64,000 bases of DNA from positions 1-64,000 of the forward strand of contig CBINHC010000004.1 in NCBI GenBank assembly GCA_966250385.1, given 5' to 3'. A program made the position numbers and the translations under genes. The notes below the pieces were generated by a model, which saw only the letters and a list, made by a program, of their open reading frames with translations, was not told where the DNA came from and did not search any database. Below, piece after piece: positions 36,022-45,474 of the stretch; the first letter of the stretch is position 1, and each line of letters begins with the position of its first letter. The stretch is from DASWTL01 sp966250385. Its GTDB lineage: Bacteria > Bacteroidota > Bacteroidia > Sphingobacteriales > Sphingobacteriaceae.

Positions 36022-37098
36022 TCAAAGTTCCGGTTTATCCGATGGTCTGCGTTTGAATATCAAAAGATACATCGCAAGGAATACGGAGGTGAGGAACATC
36101 CCGATCACCACCGCCTTAACGTAGCCAAGCCGGTTTTTTTTCAAAGGCATGGACGGCTCATCCACGATCTGGAAAGTAGGGGTCTCCTGGATCAGCAGGG
36201 TACGGTTAGCTTCCAGGTTTTTTACAATCTCGGAGTAAATGGTGGACAACACCATCTTGTCCCTTTCATTCACCTCGATACCGGCATTCGCTGTGGGATA
36301 AGCCGGGTTCAGATCCAGCAGTACCCTGTTGGACGCGTACGTTGAGTATGTCTTCTTATTCAGGATCCGGGTGATGCTGTCAGCGCGGTGTTCCAGACGG
36401 GCGATGTTGGTACGCAGCGTCTTGGTCTTCGTTTTCGTATAGAAGTCCGTAGCTTCCTGAATGAGCCGCTCAATGAACAGCTTAGAAAACTTTTCGTCCC
36501 GGGTGGTAACAGTCAGTTCAAAGAAGGTCAGCTTCTTGTCAGTCTTTTTTACCGATAATTCCTTCTCTGTGATGTTTCTCATGATCACCTGCAGCAGGCT
36601 GTCCTGGAGACGGGTATAGGGCTTCTGATTTAACGGGAAACTGATTTTGCCACCCTTATTTTCGTATTTCTTCCATTTTTCAGGATACTCATATGCTTGG
36701 GCATATGCATCCGCAAGGCTGAGATTCCTGGAATATGGCGTGAGGAGCGTAGTACGGATCATTTTCTGGCTGCGGAGCAGCTCCTGTACGTTATCGCCCG
36801 CAAGCACTCCGCTCGCACTTCCCACTGATCCCAGGTCAAAGCCAAACTGGCCCGCCAACGAGGATATCAGCCCGCCACCTGCTGCCTTGCTGTCTTCCAC
36901 AACGAAGGTTAGCCTGCCGGTATAGGTGACCGGCCATTTCCAGGCACAGGCTGCCCCTACCAGGGCACCTACCAAAATCACAGCTGCAAACTGCTTTTTA
37001 AAGTTCAGCAGATATTTCAGATCCTTGATCCGTTCACGGATCAGATCCTTTACTGAAAACTCGGGTTCGTATGGGTAATTAGCTGGTTCCTGATTCAT
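36022..37098 (-). CDS. Wzz-type chain-length/export co-polymerase, cluster B
   Basis: This 358-residue protein has the same layout as the cluster A copy: membrane segments at about 37-55 (AAVILVGALVGAACAW) and 330-350 (AVVIGMFLTSVFLAMYLL), with a long helical periplasmic part between. The proline-rich FQIVDEPSMPLKKNRLGY precedes the second segment. NVQELLRSQKMIRTTLL corresponds to NIIDLYRSREMILKTLL of cluster A, showing that the two are paralogues. No kinase domain is present. It lies 2 bases downstream of the SLBB exporter gene in the same transcript. Confidence 0.86.
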   Translation of the reverse strand: MNQEPANYPYEPEFSVKDLIRERIKDLKYLLNFKKQFAAVILVGALVGAACAWKWPVTYTGRLTFVVEDSKAAGGGLISSLAGQFGFDLGSVGSASGVLAGDNVQELLRSQKMIRTTLLTPYSRNLSLADAYAQAYEYPEKWKKYENKGGKISFPLNQKPYTRLQDSLLQVIMRNITEKELSVKKTDKKLTFFELTVTTRDEKFSKLFIERLIQEATDFYTKTKTKTLRTNIARLEHRADSITRILNKKTYSTYASNRVLLDLNPAYPTANAGIEVNERDKMVLSTIYSEIVKNLEANRTLLIQETPTFQIVDEPSMPLKKNRLGYVKAVVIGMFLTSVFLAMYLLIFKRRPSDKPEL

Positions 37099-37100
37099 GG

Positions 37101-39428
37101 TTATTTACTTAGGATTGCGATCAGGCCAACGAGGGCAGTAATAGCGGAGGTAATTCCCGAAAGCTCGGCAAAACCTAGTCTGAATTTCACCTCCGGTCCT
37201 TTGTCGGGGACTACAATCCGGCTGCCTGGTTTAACGGCAGGATAGTTACGGAAAATCAGGAACCTCCTTACCGGCTTGTTCAAGCCGCTGGGGTATTGGA
37301 CGTATGCACCTTTCAGTCGTGCATTCTCAGTGGCACCACCGGCGGCATTAACGTAATATTTGAATCGGCGACCCTGGTAGTTCACATACTGCGGATTATT
37401 AACGGCGCCGGATACTTCAACATAGGATATCACGCGCGGGACATAAATACTGTCACCCGGAAGGAGGATCGTGTTTTTCTGGCTCGCATTTGGCGTACTC
37501 GCTTTTGCCAGGTCGAGATTAAGACGGACGCCCCTCCGGAACACCTGTGCATTTTCCAGGGAGCCATAGGGACTAATGCCGCCGGCTCTTTGCAAAAAGT
37601 CAAGGGCTGTTTCGTCCCGCTTCTGTACCGAGTATTCGCCCGGGAATAGAACTTCTCCAGTTACGCTTACATTCCCGAGGGGCCGATAATTAACGAGCCG
37701 TGGCACGTAGACAAAGTCATGTGGTTGAAGTTCGATATCAGGGGAACCCGATTCCAGGTTAACGGTGATGGACTCCACCAGCTGGTTCGCTACGTTGTCT
37801 TCATCATTAGGAATCAGTCTTGAGATCTCAATGTGGTGCCCTGCGGCCTGCTCGGTCAAGCCACCAGACATGGCGAGCACATCAGCAAGTTTCATCCCCT
37901 TGCGATAAACGATTGTTCCAGGGTTCCTTACATTCCCGTCAACAGTAACAGTTTGTTCAGTAATGAAAGCTGCGCGGTCCTGAATGACAATAGAGTCCTC
38001 GCGTAGCAATGGCAGGTCGTTTCGACCGTTTACAATGTCCAGCGGTTTGAACGAGATCAATTCTTTATCAAGGTTTGGCAATGTTCGTTTGATGTAGCCG
38101 CGTTCAAGATACGCTTCGGGCTTTAGCCCTTCGGCTTTTTTGATGACGGATGCCAATGTTAACCCGGCGCTCAGTTCATAAACTCCCGGTCTGTTCACCG
38201 CACCCTCAAGGATGATGCGGTTGGCGTAGCGGTTATTGATAGACCCGATGTGCACCTTATCTCCGTTTCGTGGAATAAAGTCTGCCATCATCGATGACGG
38301 AATATCCTTTACTTCCCGTTCCAATTCATTGATCTGGTCTACCTTCGCGATGCCCCGGTAGGCAATGTCGGTGTAACCGCTGGCATAGCGGATCAGATCT
38401 GCAAGGTTTTCCTGTGCCTTCAACTCGTAGATAGCCGGTTTCTTAACCTCCCCGTCAATCGAGACCCTTTTACGGTAAACGGGGATCCGGATCACATCCT
38501 GATCCTCCAGCCGGATATTTCCGTCGAGGAGGCCCTGCTGTAGAAATGTATAGAAGTCTACAGTACGGTATACCTTATTGTTCCTAATCAGTTCAATATT
38601 CCTTAAGGAGCCGTTCGTCGTAGGTCCGCCAGACAAGTAAAGGACGTTAAATAGCGTCGACAACGATGAGACGGTATACGACCCGGGCGTTTTTGCTTCG
38701 CCAAGGATGGTCACTTTCACACTCCTGGTGTTTCCTAGGTTGACAGTCAGTTGGCTTTGGCCACTATTCAGCGCCGGATAGACGACGGCCATCTTTTTTC
38801 TGATCAGTGAGGTCGCTTGCTCAATAGTGAAACCATTCAGATAAACAAGTCCCGCATAAGGGATCTGCAGGTTTCCTTCAGGACTGATCTTACTCCGGAC
38901 GGAGCTTTCGTTCAGTCCGGTGAGAAGAATAACCAGTTCATCACCCGGCCCCAGGACATACCCTTTAGGGGTGGCCATGTTGTTATTGGGTTCAAACTTT
39001 ATCGAACTCTGGGCGAAGAAATCGGTCCCGTATATGGTCAATTCCGGTGTCGGCTCAGCCGAAGGTGTAATCGGCTCCGGCTTGATCACATTGACGATCG
39101 TATCCCGCCCTAAGTTGATATCCGGCTTTTGCGGGTTTGAAGCAACCACCCGCTTCCTGTTCAGGCCCAGCAACTGCACTCTTTTTTTAAGGAGATCCAC
39201 TTCAATGGGATCCATTCCCTTTTGTTGAAGGAGCTTATAAGCGTCCTCTTCCGAAATGCCGGAGTCCTGAAGTTTTTTCCATGCCTGGGTGATCTGATCA
39301 TCAGATAGCTGGCTGACTTTCACGTTCTGGATATTGCTGAACGAGAACGACGACTGAGCTTGGCCCCTATGTATGGTTAATGAAAAAAGAAGAAAAAATA
39401 AAATCAGGAAGGGTCTGAATCGCATCAT
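37101..39428 (-). CDS. SLBB-domain polysaccharide export protein, cluster B (Wza-like)
   Basis: From ATG 39428 this gives about 775 residues; TTG 39443 is an upstream alternative. A signal peptide (FRPFLILFFLLFSLTI, then HRGQAQ) is followed by a helical N-region. The export domain begins near residue 155 with YVLGPGDELVILLTG. Several SLBB-like modules follow, with GEAKTPGSYTV, GEVKKPAIYEL, GAVNRPGVYEL and GEVLFPGEYSV. A hydrophobic tail (ITSAITALVGLIAIL) closes the protein. It is a paralogue of the 821-residue cluster A exporter with the same module order. Together with wzz it forms the export unit of cluster B. Confidence 0.9.
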   Translation of the reverse strand: MMRFRPFLILFFLLFSLTIHRGQAQSSFSFSNIQNVKVSQLSDDQITQAWKKLQDSGISEEDAYKLLQQKGMDPIEVDLLKKRVQLLGLNRKRVVASNPQKPDINLGRDTIVNVIKPEPITPSAEPTPELTIYGTDFFAQSSIKFEPNNNMATPKGYVLGPGDELVILLTGLNESSVRSKISPEGNLQIPYAGLVYLNGFTIEQATSLIRKKMAVVYPALNSGQSQLTVNLGNTRSVKVTILGEAKTPGSYTVSSLSTLFNVLYLSGGPTTNGSLRNIELIRNNKVYRTVDFYTFLQQGLLDGNIRLEDQDVIRIPVYRKRVSIDGEVKKPAIYELKAQENLADLIRYASGYTDIAYRGIAKVDQINELEREVKDIPSSMMADFIPRNGDKVHIGSINNRYANRIILEGAVNRPGVYELSAGLTLASVIKKAEGLKPEAYLERGYIKRTLPNLDKELISFKPLDIVNGRNDLPLLREDSIVIQDRAAFITEQTVTVDGNVRNPGTIVYRKGMKLADVLAMSGGLTEQAAGHHIEISRLIPNDEDNVANQLVESITVNLESGSPDIELQPHDFVYVPRLVNYRPLGNVSVTGEVLFPGEYSVQKRDETALDFLQRAGGISPYGSLENAQVFRRGVRLNLDLAKASTPNASQKNTILLPGDSIYVPRVISYVEVSGAVNNPQYVNYQGRRFKYYVNAAGGATENARLKGAYVQYPSGLNKPVRRFLIFRNYPAVKPGSRIVVPDKGPEVKFRLGFAELSGITSAITALVGLIAILSK

Positions 39429-39564
39429 GAATGCCTTTTGCAAAAAATAAATAGAGACAAATATAATGTATTCATTATTGAAAAGTCTCTTGAATGAAAA
39501 ACGGCTTCTGCTGTCTCGGTAAATGATTCCGGATGCTCTCTGTTATAGGGAAACGGGGCGTGAG

Positions 39565-40968
39565 TTAATACGCGTTTTTGTCACCCTTTATAATGTTGAT
39601 GATCGTTTGCAGGATGATCTGGCAGTCCAGCCAGAAGGTCCACTTGTGAATGTAGTAAAGGTCGAAGTCTACGCGTCGCTGCATCGCCGCTGTCGTTTTG
39701 GTCTCGCCGCGGGAGCCGTTCACCTGCGCCCAGCCGGTAATTCCCGGTTTTACGACGTGCCGTAACATGTACCGTTCCACTTTCTGGATCGACTCGAGGT
39801 TCATCGGAGTCACATGTGGTCTCGGACCCACTACCGACATGTCGCCCACCAGCACGTTGATAAATTGCGGCAGTTCATCAATGTTCCAGTACCTCAGGTG
39901 TCTTCCAAGAGGAGTCACCCTTGAATCGTTTTTGCTGGTCTGGTGGAAGTTGCCGTGTTCATCGATGGTTGGACTGCCGTGGTACATCGTTCTGAACTTA
40001 TAACAGATAATCTTTTTGTTGTTCAATCCCCAGCGCTCCTGTTTAAAAAACACCGGACCTCTTGAAGTAGCTTTGATCAGCAGTGCAACGATCGGAAACA
40101 GCCACCAGCCAATGGTCAGGAAAAACGTGATGGAGAAAAGGACATCGAAGGTCCTCTTGAGTACCTTATTCCGGAACTCGTCCTGCGGCAGCGATCTCAG
40201 ATTAATTACCGGCAGCTGGCCGATGTTATTGATCTGGATATTACTGGAAGCATAGACGTGCAGATCCGGAATGATGCGGGTTCTTTTCGCATAGTGATCA
40301 CCTGACTCGATGGCGAAAGTGATCTGCTCATGTTCGGAGTTAGGCAGGGCGATTATGATCTCGTCCACATGCTCCTGTTCCAGGATCGCAGGAAGTCCTT
40401 CGATTTTCCCGAGGTATTTGCAGTTGCCTAAGCCGTTCTCATGATTGTCCAGGTAGCCGAGGCATTTATATCCGTAATAGTGATGCTGATTGATCGACTG
40501 CAGGAAATGTTCAGCGGAAGGGGTGGAGCCGATCAGGAGGATCCGTTCATCCAGTTTTCCCCGGGAGAGGACGCTGTGCAGGTACTTTCTCATGGCATAC
40601 TTGAACAACAGTACCAAAATGAATGCCGTACAAAAATACACGGCGAGAAAAAGGTTGGTGACCTCGAAGTTCTTCCGTAGGAAAAATAAAAATGAAGTAA
40701 AAAGAATGGTGAAAATCAGCAGCGTGAAGATGATGTAGACGATCTCCTCTGAAAACTTTTTGGACCGGAGATCTGCATACAGGCGTGAGCCATGAGAAGC
40801 TCCGTACCATGAGATGATCGATGAAAGAAGGAAGAGAAACGTATCAGCCTCGCTGTTAATCGTTGTGTCTCCCGGAAGCGAATCAACCGAAATCCAGTAA
40901 GCAATGATCAGGATCGGAATATCGATCAGATACCGGACGGTGTTATAAATAGAGTAAAATCTCGTCAT
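39565..40968 (-). CDS. Undecaprenyl-phosphate sugar phosphotransferase (WcaJ/PssY type)
   Basis: This 467-residue protein has about four N-terminal membrane segments, a middle Rossmann-like region (ILLIGSTPSAEHFLQ) and a C-terminal bacterial sugar transferase domain. The latter has KRTFDVLFSITFFL, PVFFKQERWGLNNK, CYKFRTMY, IDELPQFINVLVGDMSVVGP and KPGITGWAQVNGSRG, the full signature of polyprenyl hexose-1-phosphate transferases. It would start the cluster B repeat unit, most often with glucose or galactose phosphate. This is mechanistically different from the WecA/WbpL type enzyme in cluster A. The exporter gene begins about 120 bases downstream. Confidence 0.92.
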   Translation of the reverse strand: MTRFYSIYNTVRYLIDIPILIIAYWISVDSLPGDTTINSEADTFLFLLSSIISWYGASHGSRLYADLRSKKFSEEIVYIIFTLLIFTILFTSFLFFLRKNFEVTNLFLAVYFCTAFILVLLFKYAMRKYLHSVLSRGKLDERILLIGSTPSAEHFLQSINQHHYYGYKCLGYLDNHENGLGNCKYLGKIEGLPAILEQEHVDEIIIALPNSEHEQITFAIESGDHYAKRTRIIPDLHVYASSNIQINNIGQLPVINLRSLPQDEFRNKVLKRTFDVLFSITFFLTIGWWLFPIVALLIKATSRGPVFFKQERWGLNNKKIICYKFRTMYHGSPTIDEHGNFHQTSKNDSRVTPLGRHLRYWNIDELPQFINVLVGDMSVVGPRPHVTPMNLESIQKVERYMLRHVVKPGITGWAQVNGSRGETKTTAAMQRRVDFDLYYIHKWTFWLDCQIILQTIINIIKGDKNAY

Positions 40969-41046
40969 ATCCTCAGACGCTTCACTGAAATGCTATTTGG
41001 GGCCGAAACATACGTGTTTTTTTTTAAAAGTGTCCGCCGTGGCCTC

Positions 41047-42243
41047 TCATGAGGATCGCAGGGCAGTACGGGTGTCGTCAGGTACGGGTACCGGCCGGCT
41101 ACCGGAGCCAAACGAGTTTATAAGCTTCAGGAATTCCCGGTCGAACGTTTCTATGGAAAAGAGGGTCTTGAGCCGTTCATGTCCCTGCTGACCCATGATC
41201 TTTTGCTGTTCCGGATCGGCGATAAGCGGGGCGATCCTGGCAGCTGCAGCGGCTGCATCATCCAGCGGGATGAGGATACCGGACTTCGTGTCCTCGATCA
41301 TTTCAACGGCTCCGCCCTGCCTGGTGGCCACTACGGGCTTCGATGCTGCCATGGCTTCCAGGATGACGGTTGGGAATGAATCCGGCCGCACGGACGGCAG
41401 AATAAAAATGTCCAGCGAATTCATGATGTTTATGATATCCGACCGGTAGCCCAGGTTAATGACATGTTTTGATAATCCCGAACGGGCAATCTCTTCGTTC
41501 AGCTCATCAACCAGGTATTCGTTGCCCGGATAGGCATCGCCAACCAGGATAAAGCGCGTGTCGGGATACTGATCAATGGTTCGTTTGGCAATCTGCAGCA
41601 AATACCTCTGCCCTTTGGTCTTATTGACCCGGCCGATCATACCGATGAGCGTCGCGTTTTCCGGAAGATTTAGTTCAGAGCGAAGGCCGGCGGTTTGATC
41701 ATCAAACGGAGCCAGGTCGATTCCATTGTAGATTCGCGTAAGCTCACGCCGCCCGACATGCTTCTTCCAGTGGTCCTTTACGGCATCCGAAACGACCACC
41801 ACGTGGTCACTGTATTTTTTTAATACGTAGCCGATTGCTCTTGTGAACATGGCTGGTTTGGTGATGATTTCATGGACATGCCAGATATGCGGGAGTCCTC
41901 TTTTTTTTGCGAGGAAGGCACTGATCAGGACACCGGTCGTATTCGAAAAGATCAGGTCAATTTTTTCGTCGTCGATCAATTGGTTTAAATTTTTCCATGC
42001 AGCCTTCATTACCCGGATCCGGTTCAAAATACCCGGCACCGAAAAATATTTTCGGCGCAAGATACCCAGGCGGATGATCCGGACTTCGATTTGCCGTTTT
42101 TCCAGCTCCGCAACCAGCGGTCCGTCCTCCGAAACAATGACGATAGGCCTGTGATGGTTTCTGTTCAGGTTCTCGGTCACATTCAGCAGAATACGCCCCG
42201 CGCCATACAAATCTGAAGTATTATGGAAAAAAAGAATATTCAT
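41047..42243 (-). CDS. Family 4 glycosyltransferase
   Basis: This is a 398-residue GT-B protein. The start ILFFHNTSDLYGAGRILLNV has the DLYGA(G/E)R pattern. IWHVHEIITKP and RIYNGIDLAPF follow. MIGRVNKTKGQRYLLQIA begins the second domain, and FPTVILEAMAASKPVVAT contains the sugar-nucleotide acidic motif. It is the first gene of the minus-strand cluster B transcript that continues with the initiating transferase, the exporter and wzz. A good -7 element lies about 100 bases upstream. Confidence 0.87.
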   Translation of the reverse strand: MNILFFHNTSDLYGAGRILLNVTENLNRNHHRPIVIVSEDGPLVAELEKRQIEVRIIRLGILRRKYFSVPGILNRIRVMKAAWKNLNQLIDDEKIDLIFSNTTGVLISAFLAKKRGLPHIWHVHEIITKPAMFTRAIGYVLKKYSDHVVVVSDAVKDHWKKHVGRRELTRIYNGIDLAPFDDQTAGLRSELNLPENATLIGMIGRVNKTKGQRYLLQIAKRTIDQYPDTRFILVGDAYPGNEYLVDELNEEIARSGLSKHVINLGYRSDIINIMNSLDIFILPSVRPDSFPTVILEAMAASKPVVATRQGGAVEMIEDTKSGILIPLDDAAAAAARIAPLIADPEQQKIMGQQGHERLKTLFSIETFDREFLKLINSFGSGSRPVPVPDDTRTALRSS

Positions 42244-42343
42244 CGGTTCATCTGCACTTGTCGCTGCCGCTTTAGGACTTTACCTGACATTACTTAAAGG
42301 TAAAGAATAAAGGCAAGGAATTACTGTTAATTCAATGATGTTG

Positions 42344-42351
42344 CAAAGCTA
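42344..42351 (-). promoter_or_regulatory. Candidate -7 promoter element for the minus-strand cluster B operon
   Basis: On the minus strand TAGCTTTG fits TAnnTTTG exactly, about 100 bases upstream of the glycosyltransferase start at 42243. The divergent gap 42244-42470 is very AT-rich, including runs of TTAATT, and likely holds promoters for both directions. No clear -33 TTTG was found. Confidence 0.38.
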
Positions 42352-42470
42352 TAAGTTTTTAATTAACCGGATTTTTAATTAATTAATTTATTAACGGTAT
42401 TGTGTGTTAAGAACTTATTCGGCGCTTTAAATTATTTTAGGCATTTTTGTTCCGCTTATTTGAGAAATTG

Positions 42471-43553
42471 ATGCGTTTAGCAATTGTGGGAATCCGGGGA
42501 CTTCCAAATACGTACGGGGGATTTGAAACACTGGCTGAAAATTTAGTGGAGCATTTATCCGCTGAATTTCAGTTCACGGTGTATTGTTCTTCGAAAGACA
42601 TGGATTCCCGGCTGAGCAGTTACAAGGGGGCGGCACTGAAGTACATCCCGGTCACCTCCCACGGGGGCCTGGGCATGGTCTATGACAGTCTGGCTCTGGC
42701 CGATGCTGTCCGGAACCATGACAAGGTCCTGTTCCTGGGCTTTGGTGCCGGATTCATCATGCCGCTGCTGAAGCAATACCGATCCAGGATCATCCTGAAT
42801 TTTGGCGGCCTGGACTGGAAACGGAACAAGTGGTCTCCATTCGCGCGGAAGGTCATCCGTACCGCCGAGCGATTCCTCGTCCGCAACAGTGGTACGGTGA
42901 TCGCTGATAACGAAGGCATCCGGCAGTACATAAAGGAAACCTACGGAATCGAAACTCCGCTGATCGCATACGGCGGAGACCAGGCAGCGCCGCAGGCTAT
43001 CTCTGCCGGCGCTGTAGCCAAATATCCTTTTCTATCCGGGAGCTATGCGTTCTCGGTCGCCCGGATACAGCCCGATAACAACATCGATATGATCCTTGAC
43101 GCATTTTCCGCCCAGGATGAATTACCGCTTGTCATGGTTGGAAACTGGGATAATTCTGCGTACGGGAAGCAGACACGCGAAAAGTATAGTAACAGGAGAA
43201 ACCTGATCCTGCTGGATGCGATCTATGACCGTACAGAACTGGATCTGCTTCGGAGCAATTGTACCTTATATGTTCACGGCCATTCCGCCGGCGGAACGAA
43301 CCCTGCACTCGCTGAAGCGATGTACCTCGGTTTGCCGGTCTTTGCCTATGCATCGGGATATAACGAATATACCACGGAGGAGCATGCCCTGTTCTTCACG
43401 GATGCGGCGGAACTCACAAGACTGGTAACAAATTACAGATCGGTCGATCTGAAAGGAATCGGTGACAAGCTGAAAGCGGTTGCCGAGCGGCTGTACCGCT
43501 GGAAACATGTGGCAGCGGAGTATAGAACTATTTTTATGAATGACGCAAATTAA
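42471..43553 (+). CDS. DUF1972-type family 4 glycosyltransferase
   Basis: From ATG 42471 this gives 360 residues; TTG 42447 would add 8 residues not expected in the family. The start RLAIVGIRGLPNTYGGFETL is the DUF1972 hallmark, seen in rhamnosyl- and other transferases of capsule loci. FLGFGAGFIMPLL and LNFGGLDWKRNKW follow. The second domain holds SVARIQPDNNIDMILDAF and GTNPALAEAMYLGLPV, the GT4 signature. It leads a three-gene plus-strand unit with an oxidoreductase and an uncharacterised gene. Confidence 0.87.
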   Translation: MRLAIVGIRGLPNTYGGFETLAENLVEHLSAEFQFTVYCSSKDMDSRLSSYKGAALKYIPVTSHGGLGMVYDSLALADAVRNHDKVLFLGFGAGFIMPLLKQYRSRIILNFGGLDWKRNKWSPFARKVIRTAERFLVRNSGTVIADNEGIRQYIKETYGIETPLIAYGGDQAAPQAISAGAVAKYPFLSGSYAFSVARIQPDNNIDMILDAFSAQDELPLVMVGNWDNSAYGKQTREKYSNRRNLILLDAIYDRTELDLLRSNCTLYVHGHSAGGTNPALAEAMYLGLPVFAYASGYNEYTTEEHALFFTDAAELTRLVTNYRSVDLKGIGDKLKAVAERLYRWKHVAAEYRTIFMNDAN

Positions 43554-43565
43554 TACCGGAGAACT

Positions 43566-44579
43566 ATGATAAATGTCGCTTTGATCGGGGCCGGTAAAAT
43601 GGGCTTATCCCACCTATCCATTCTGGGTGCACACCCGGATGTTAAGGTGGTCGGAGTTTGCGATACCGCTAAACTCGTTACGGATGTACTGACCAAATAC
43701 TCGGGGTATAGCTGCTACGCTGATTATAAGAAGATGGTCAGAGAAGTAAAGCCGGATGCGGTTTTCGTAGCCGTACCGACCCGGTTTCATGCACCCATGA
43801 TCCGGTTCCTGCTGGAGAACCGTATCCATGTGTTCGCAGAGAAGCCTTTCTGCATGACGCCGGAAGAAGGCGCCCCGCTGGTGGAGCTTGCGGAGCGAAT
43901 GGGTCTGGTCAACCAGGTCGGGTACCATAACCAGTTCGTCGGAACATTCAGAGAAGTGAAGCGGCTGCTCAAGGACGGACATGCCGGCGATATTCATCAT
44001 TTCCAGGCTGAAGCCTACGGCCCGGTTGTAATCAAACCGAAACAGGATACCTGGCGGTCCGATCCCGGTGCGGGAGGGGGATGCCTGATGGATTATGCAT
44101 CCCACGTGGTAGATCTGGTTGGTTACCTGCTTGCGCCGGTGAAGGACGTTTTCGCCAGTGTGGTGAAGCCTATCTACTCCACCGAAGTCGACGATGCGGT
44201 GTATGCCCTGCTGAAGCTGGAGAGTGATGTAACCGGAGTGCTATCGGTGAACTGGAGTGATGAGACGTATCGTAAAATGTCCACTTCGATCACCATTGAG
44301 GGAAGCAGGATGAAGATCATATCCGATGCCAGCGAACTGAAAGTGTATGTGAAGCAATCAAAAGGCCTGGAGGGATATACCGCAGGCTGGAATACGAAAT
44401 ATGTCACCGATCTCGCTGAGCCGGTGGATTTTTATTTGCGCGGTGAAGAGTATTCGGCACAGATCGACTATTTTATCCGGACGCTGGAGGGTAAGGATCA
44501 GAATAATATAAATACCTTTAAGACTGCCTGGACCACCAACAAGGCATTAAGTTTGATAAGACGTAATTCAGGTGTATAA
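43566..44579 (+). CDS. Gfo/Idh/MocA-family oxidoreductase
   Basis: This is a 337-residue NAD(P)-dependent oxidoreductase. NVALIGAGKMGLSHLSIL is the Rossmann motif. The catalytic-site Lys lies in HVFAEKPFCM, and GGGCLMDYASHVVDLVGYL carries the active-site His. The second domain is the usual beta sheet. It probably oxidises or reduces a nucleotide sugar for cluster B; the substrate cannot be told. Its stop nearly overlaps the next gene (GTG 44572 is inside it, ATG 44584 is 4 bases after). The two are likely co-translated and act on the same compound. Confidence 0.87.
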   Translation: MINVALIGAGKMGLSHLSILGAHPDVKVVGVCDTAKLVTDVLTKYSGYSCYADYKKMVREVKPDAVFVAVPTRFHAPMIRFLLENRIHVFAEKPFCMTPEEGAPLVELAERMGLVNQVGYHNQFVGTFREVKRLLKDGHAGDIHHFQAEAYGPVVIKPKQDTWRSDPGAGGGCLMDYASHVVDLVGYLLAPVKDVFASVVKPIYSTEVDDAVYALLKLESDVTGVLSVNWSDETYRKMSTSITIEGSRMKIISDASELKVYVKQSKGLEGYTAGWNTKYVTDLAEPVDFYLRGEEYSAQIDYFIRTLEGKDQNNINTFKTAWTTNKALSLIRRNSGV

Positions 44580-44583
44580 CGAG

Positions 44584-45474
44584 ATGGAGAGAATTCTATT
44601 TGGCGATAATCAGTTTTTCGCCGTCAATCATATATCGGACGAGAAGTCACGTGCGCAGGCCATGCGGTTTAAGGAAGACAAGGCCATCATGAATGTGCTG
44701 GACCAGGCGCGATCGACGGGAGTGAACACGTTCATGTGTACGACCCATGACCGGATCGCCAACATCTGCGAGATCGTCCGGAGCAACCCGGAGAAATACG
44801 CCGGATTCAAGATCTATCCCTGTATGCCCTATGCGCATAAGTATGCCAATGCGGTAACTGAGCTGGGCATCCTTGGTGCGCTGAAGGAATATGTTCCCGG
44901 AAACTTTTTCGGCTCCCTGTTCAAAGGGGGAGTAGCGTACCTTTCAAAGGACTACCTGGCGATGATGGAGCTGCTGGTGGATTCTGAAATGAAGATGTTC
45001 AAAGGGATCGAAACCCCGGTGATCTTCCTGCAGAATGTCGTCACCGATCTGCTTTTAGGACTCGGAATGAAGGATATCCTGGTCGCCTTCCATGACCATG
45101 TAAAAAAGAAATATAGTGCCGAGGCGGGCTTCATCACGATGAATATGCCGAAACTCCTGGATATGCTTGAAGAAGGCGGCATCCGGAATCCGATCATCTG
45201 TGCCTCGATCAACAAAGCGGGCTTCCGGATGTCGGGCGGGATTGACTTGTATGAACGAACGCTCCGCGAGCGGGAGTTCCGCCCTATCGCTATGCAGGTC
45301 CTTGGAGGCGGTGCCATCCCGGTCCGTGAAGCGATCGACTACGTCTGCTCTTTCCCGCAGATCACCTCCATCCTGTTCGGTGCCTCGTCCAAAGCTAATA
45401 TTGAACAGACGGTGAGTCTGATCCGTCAGGCGGATCAAAGAGAAGAGCTTCTTGCTGAGGCGCGGCTTGTTTAA
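44584..45474 (+). CDS. Uncharacterised protein, possibly TIM-barrel fold
   Basis: From ATG 44584 this gives 296 residues; GTG 44572 adds 4. I do not recognise a named family. The start MERILFGDNQFFAVNH is distinctive. The alternation of helices and strands, with VNTFMCTTHDRIANI, GFKIYPCMPYAHKYAN, NPIICASINKAGFR and ITSILFGASSKANIEQTV, suggests a TIM barrel. The end resembles the cofactor-side loop of aldo/keto reductases, but no catalytic Tyr/Lys/His set is evident. No signal peptide or membrane segment was seen. Coupling to the Gfo/Idh gene suggests an enzyme of the same sugar pathway. It shares a 4-base TTAA stop overlap with the convergent glycosyltransferase. Confidence 0.75.
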   Translation: MERILFGDNQFFAVNHISDEKSRAQAMRFKEDKAIMNVLDQARSTGVNTFMCTTHDRIANICEIVRSNPEKYAGFKIYPCMPYAHKYANAVTELGILGALKEYVPGNFFGSLFKGGVAYLSKDYLAMMELLVDSEMKMFKGIETPVIFLQNVVTDLLLGLGMKDILVAFHDHVKKKYSAEAGFITMNMPKLLDMLEEGGIRNPIICASINKAGFRMSGGIDLYERTLREREFRPIAMQVLGGGAIPVREAIDYVCSFPQITSILFGASSKANIEQTVSLIRQADQREELLAEARLV

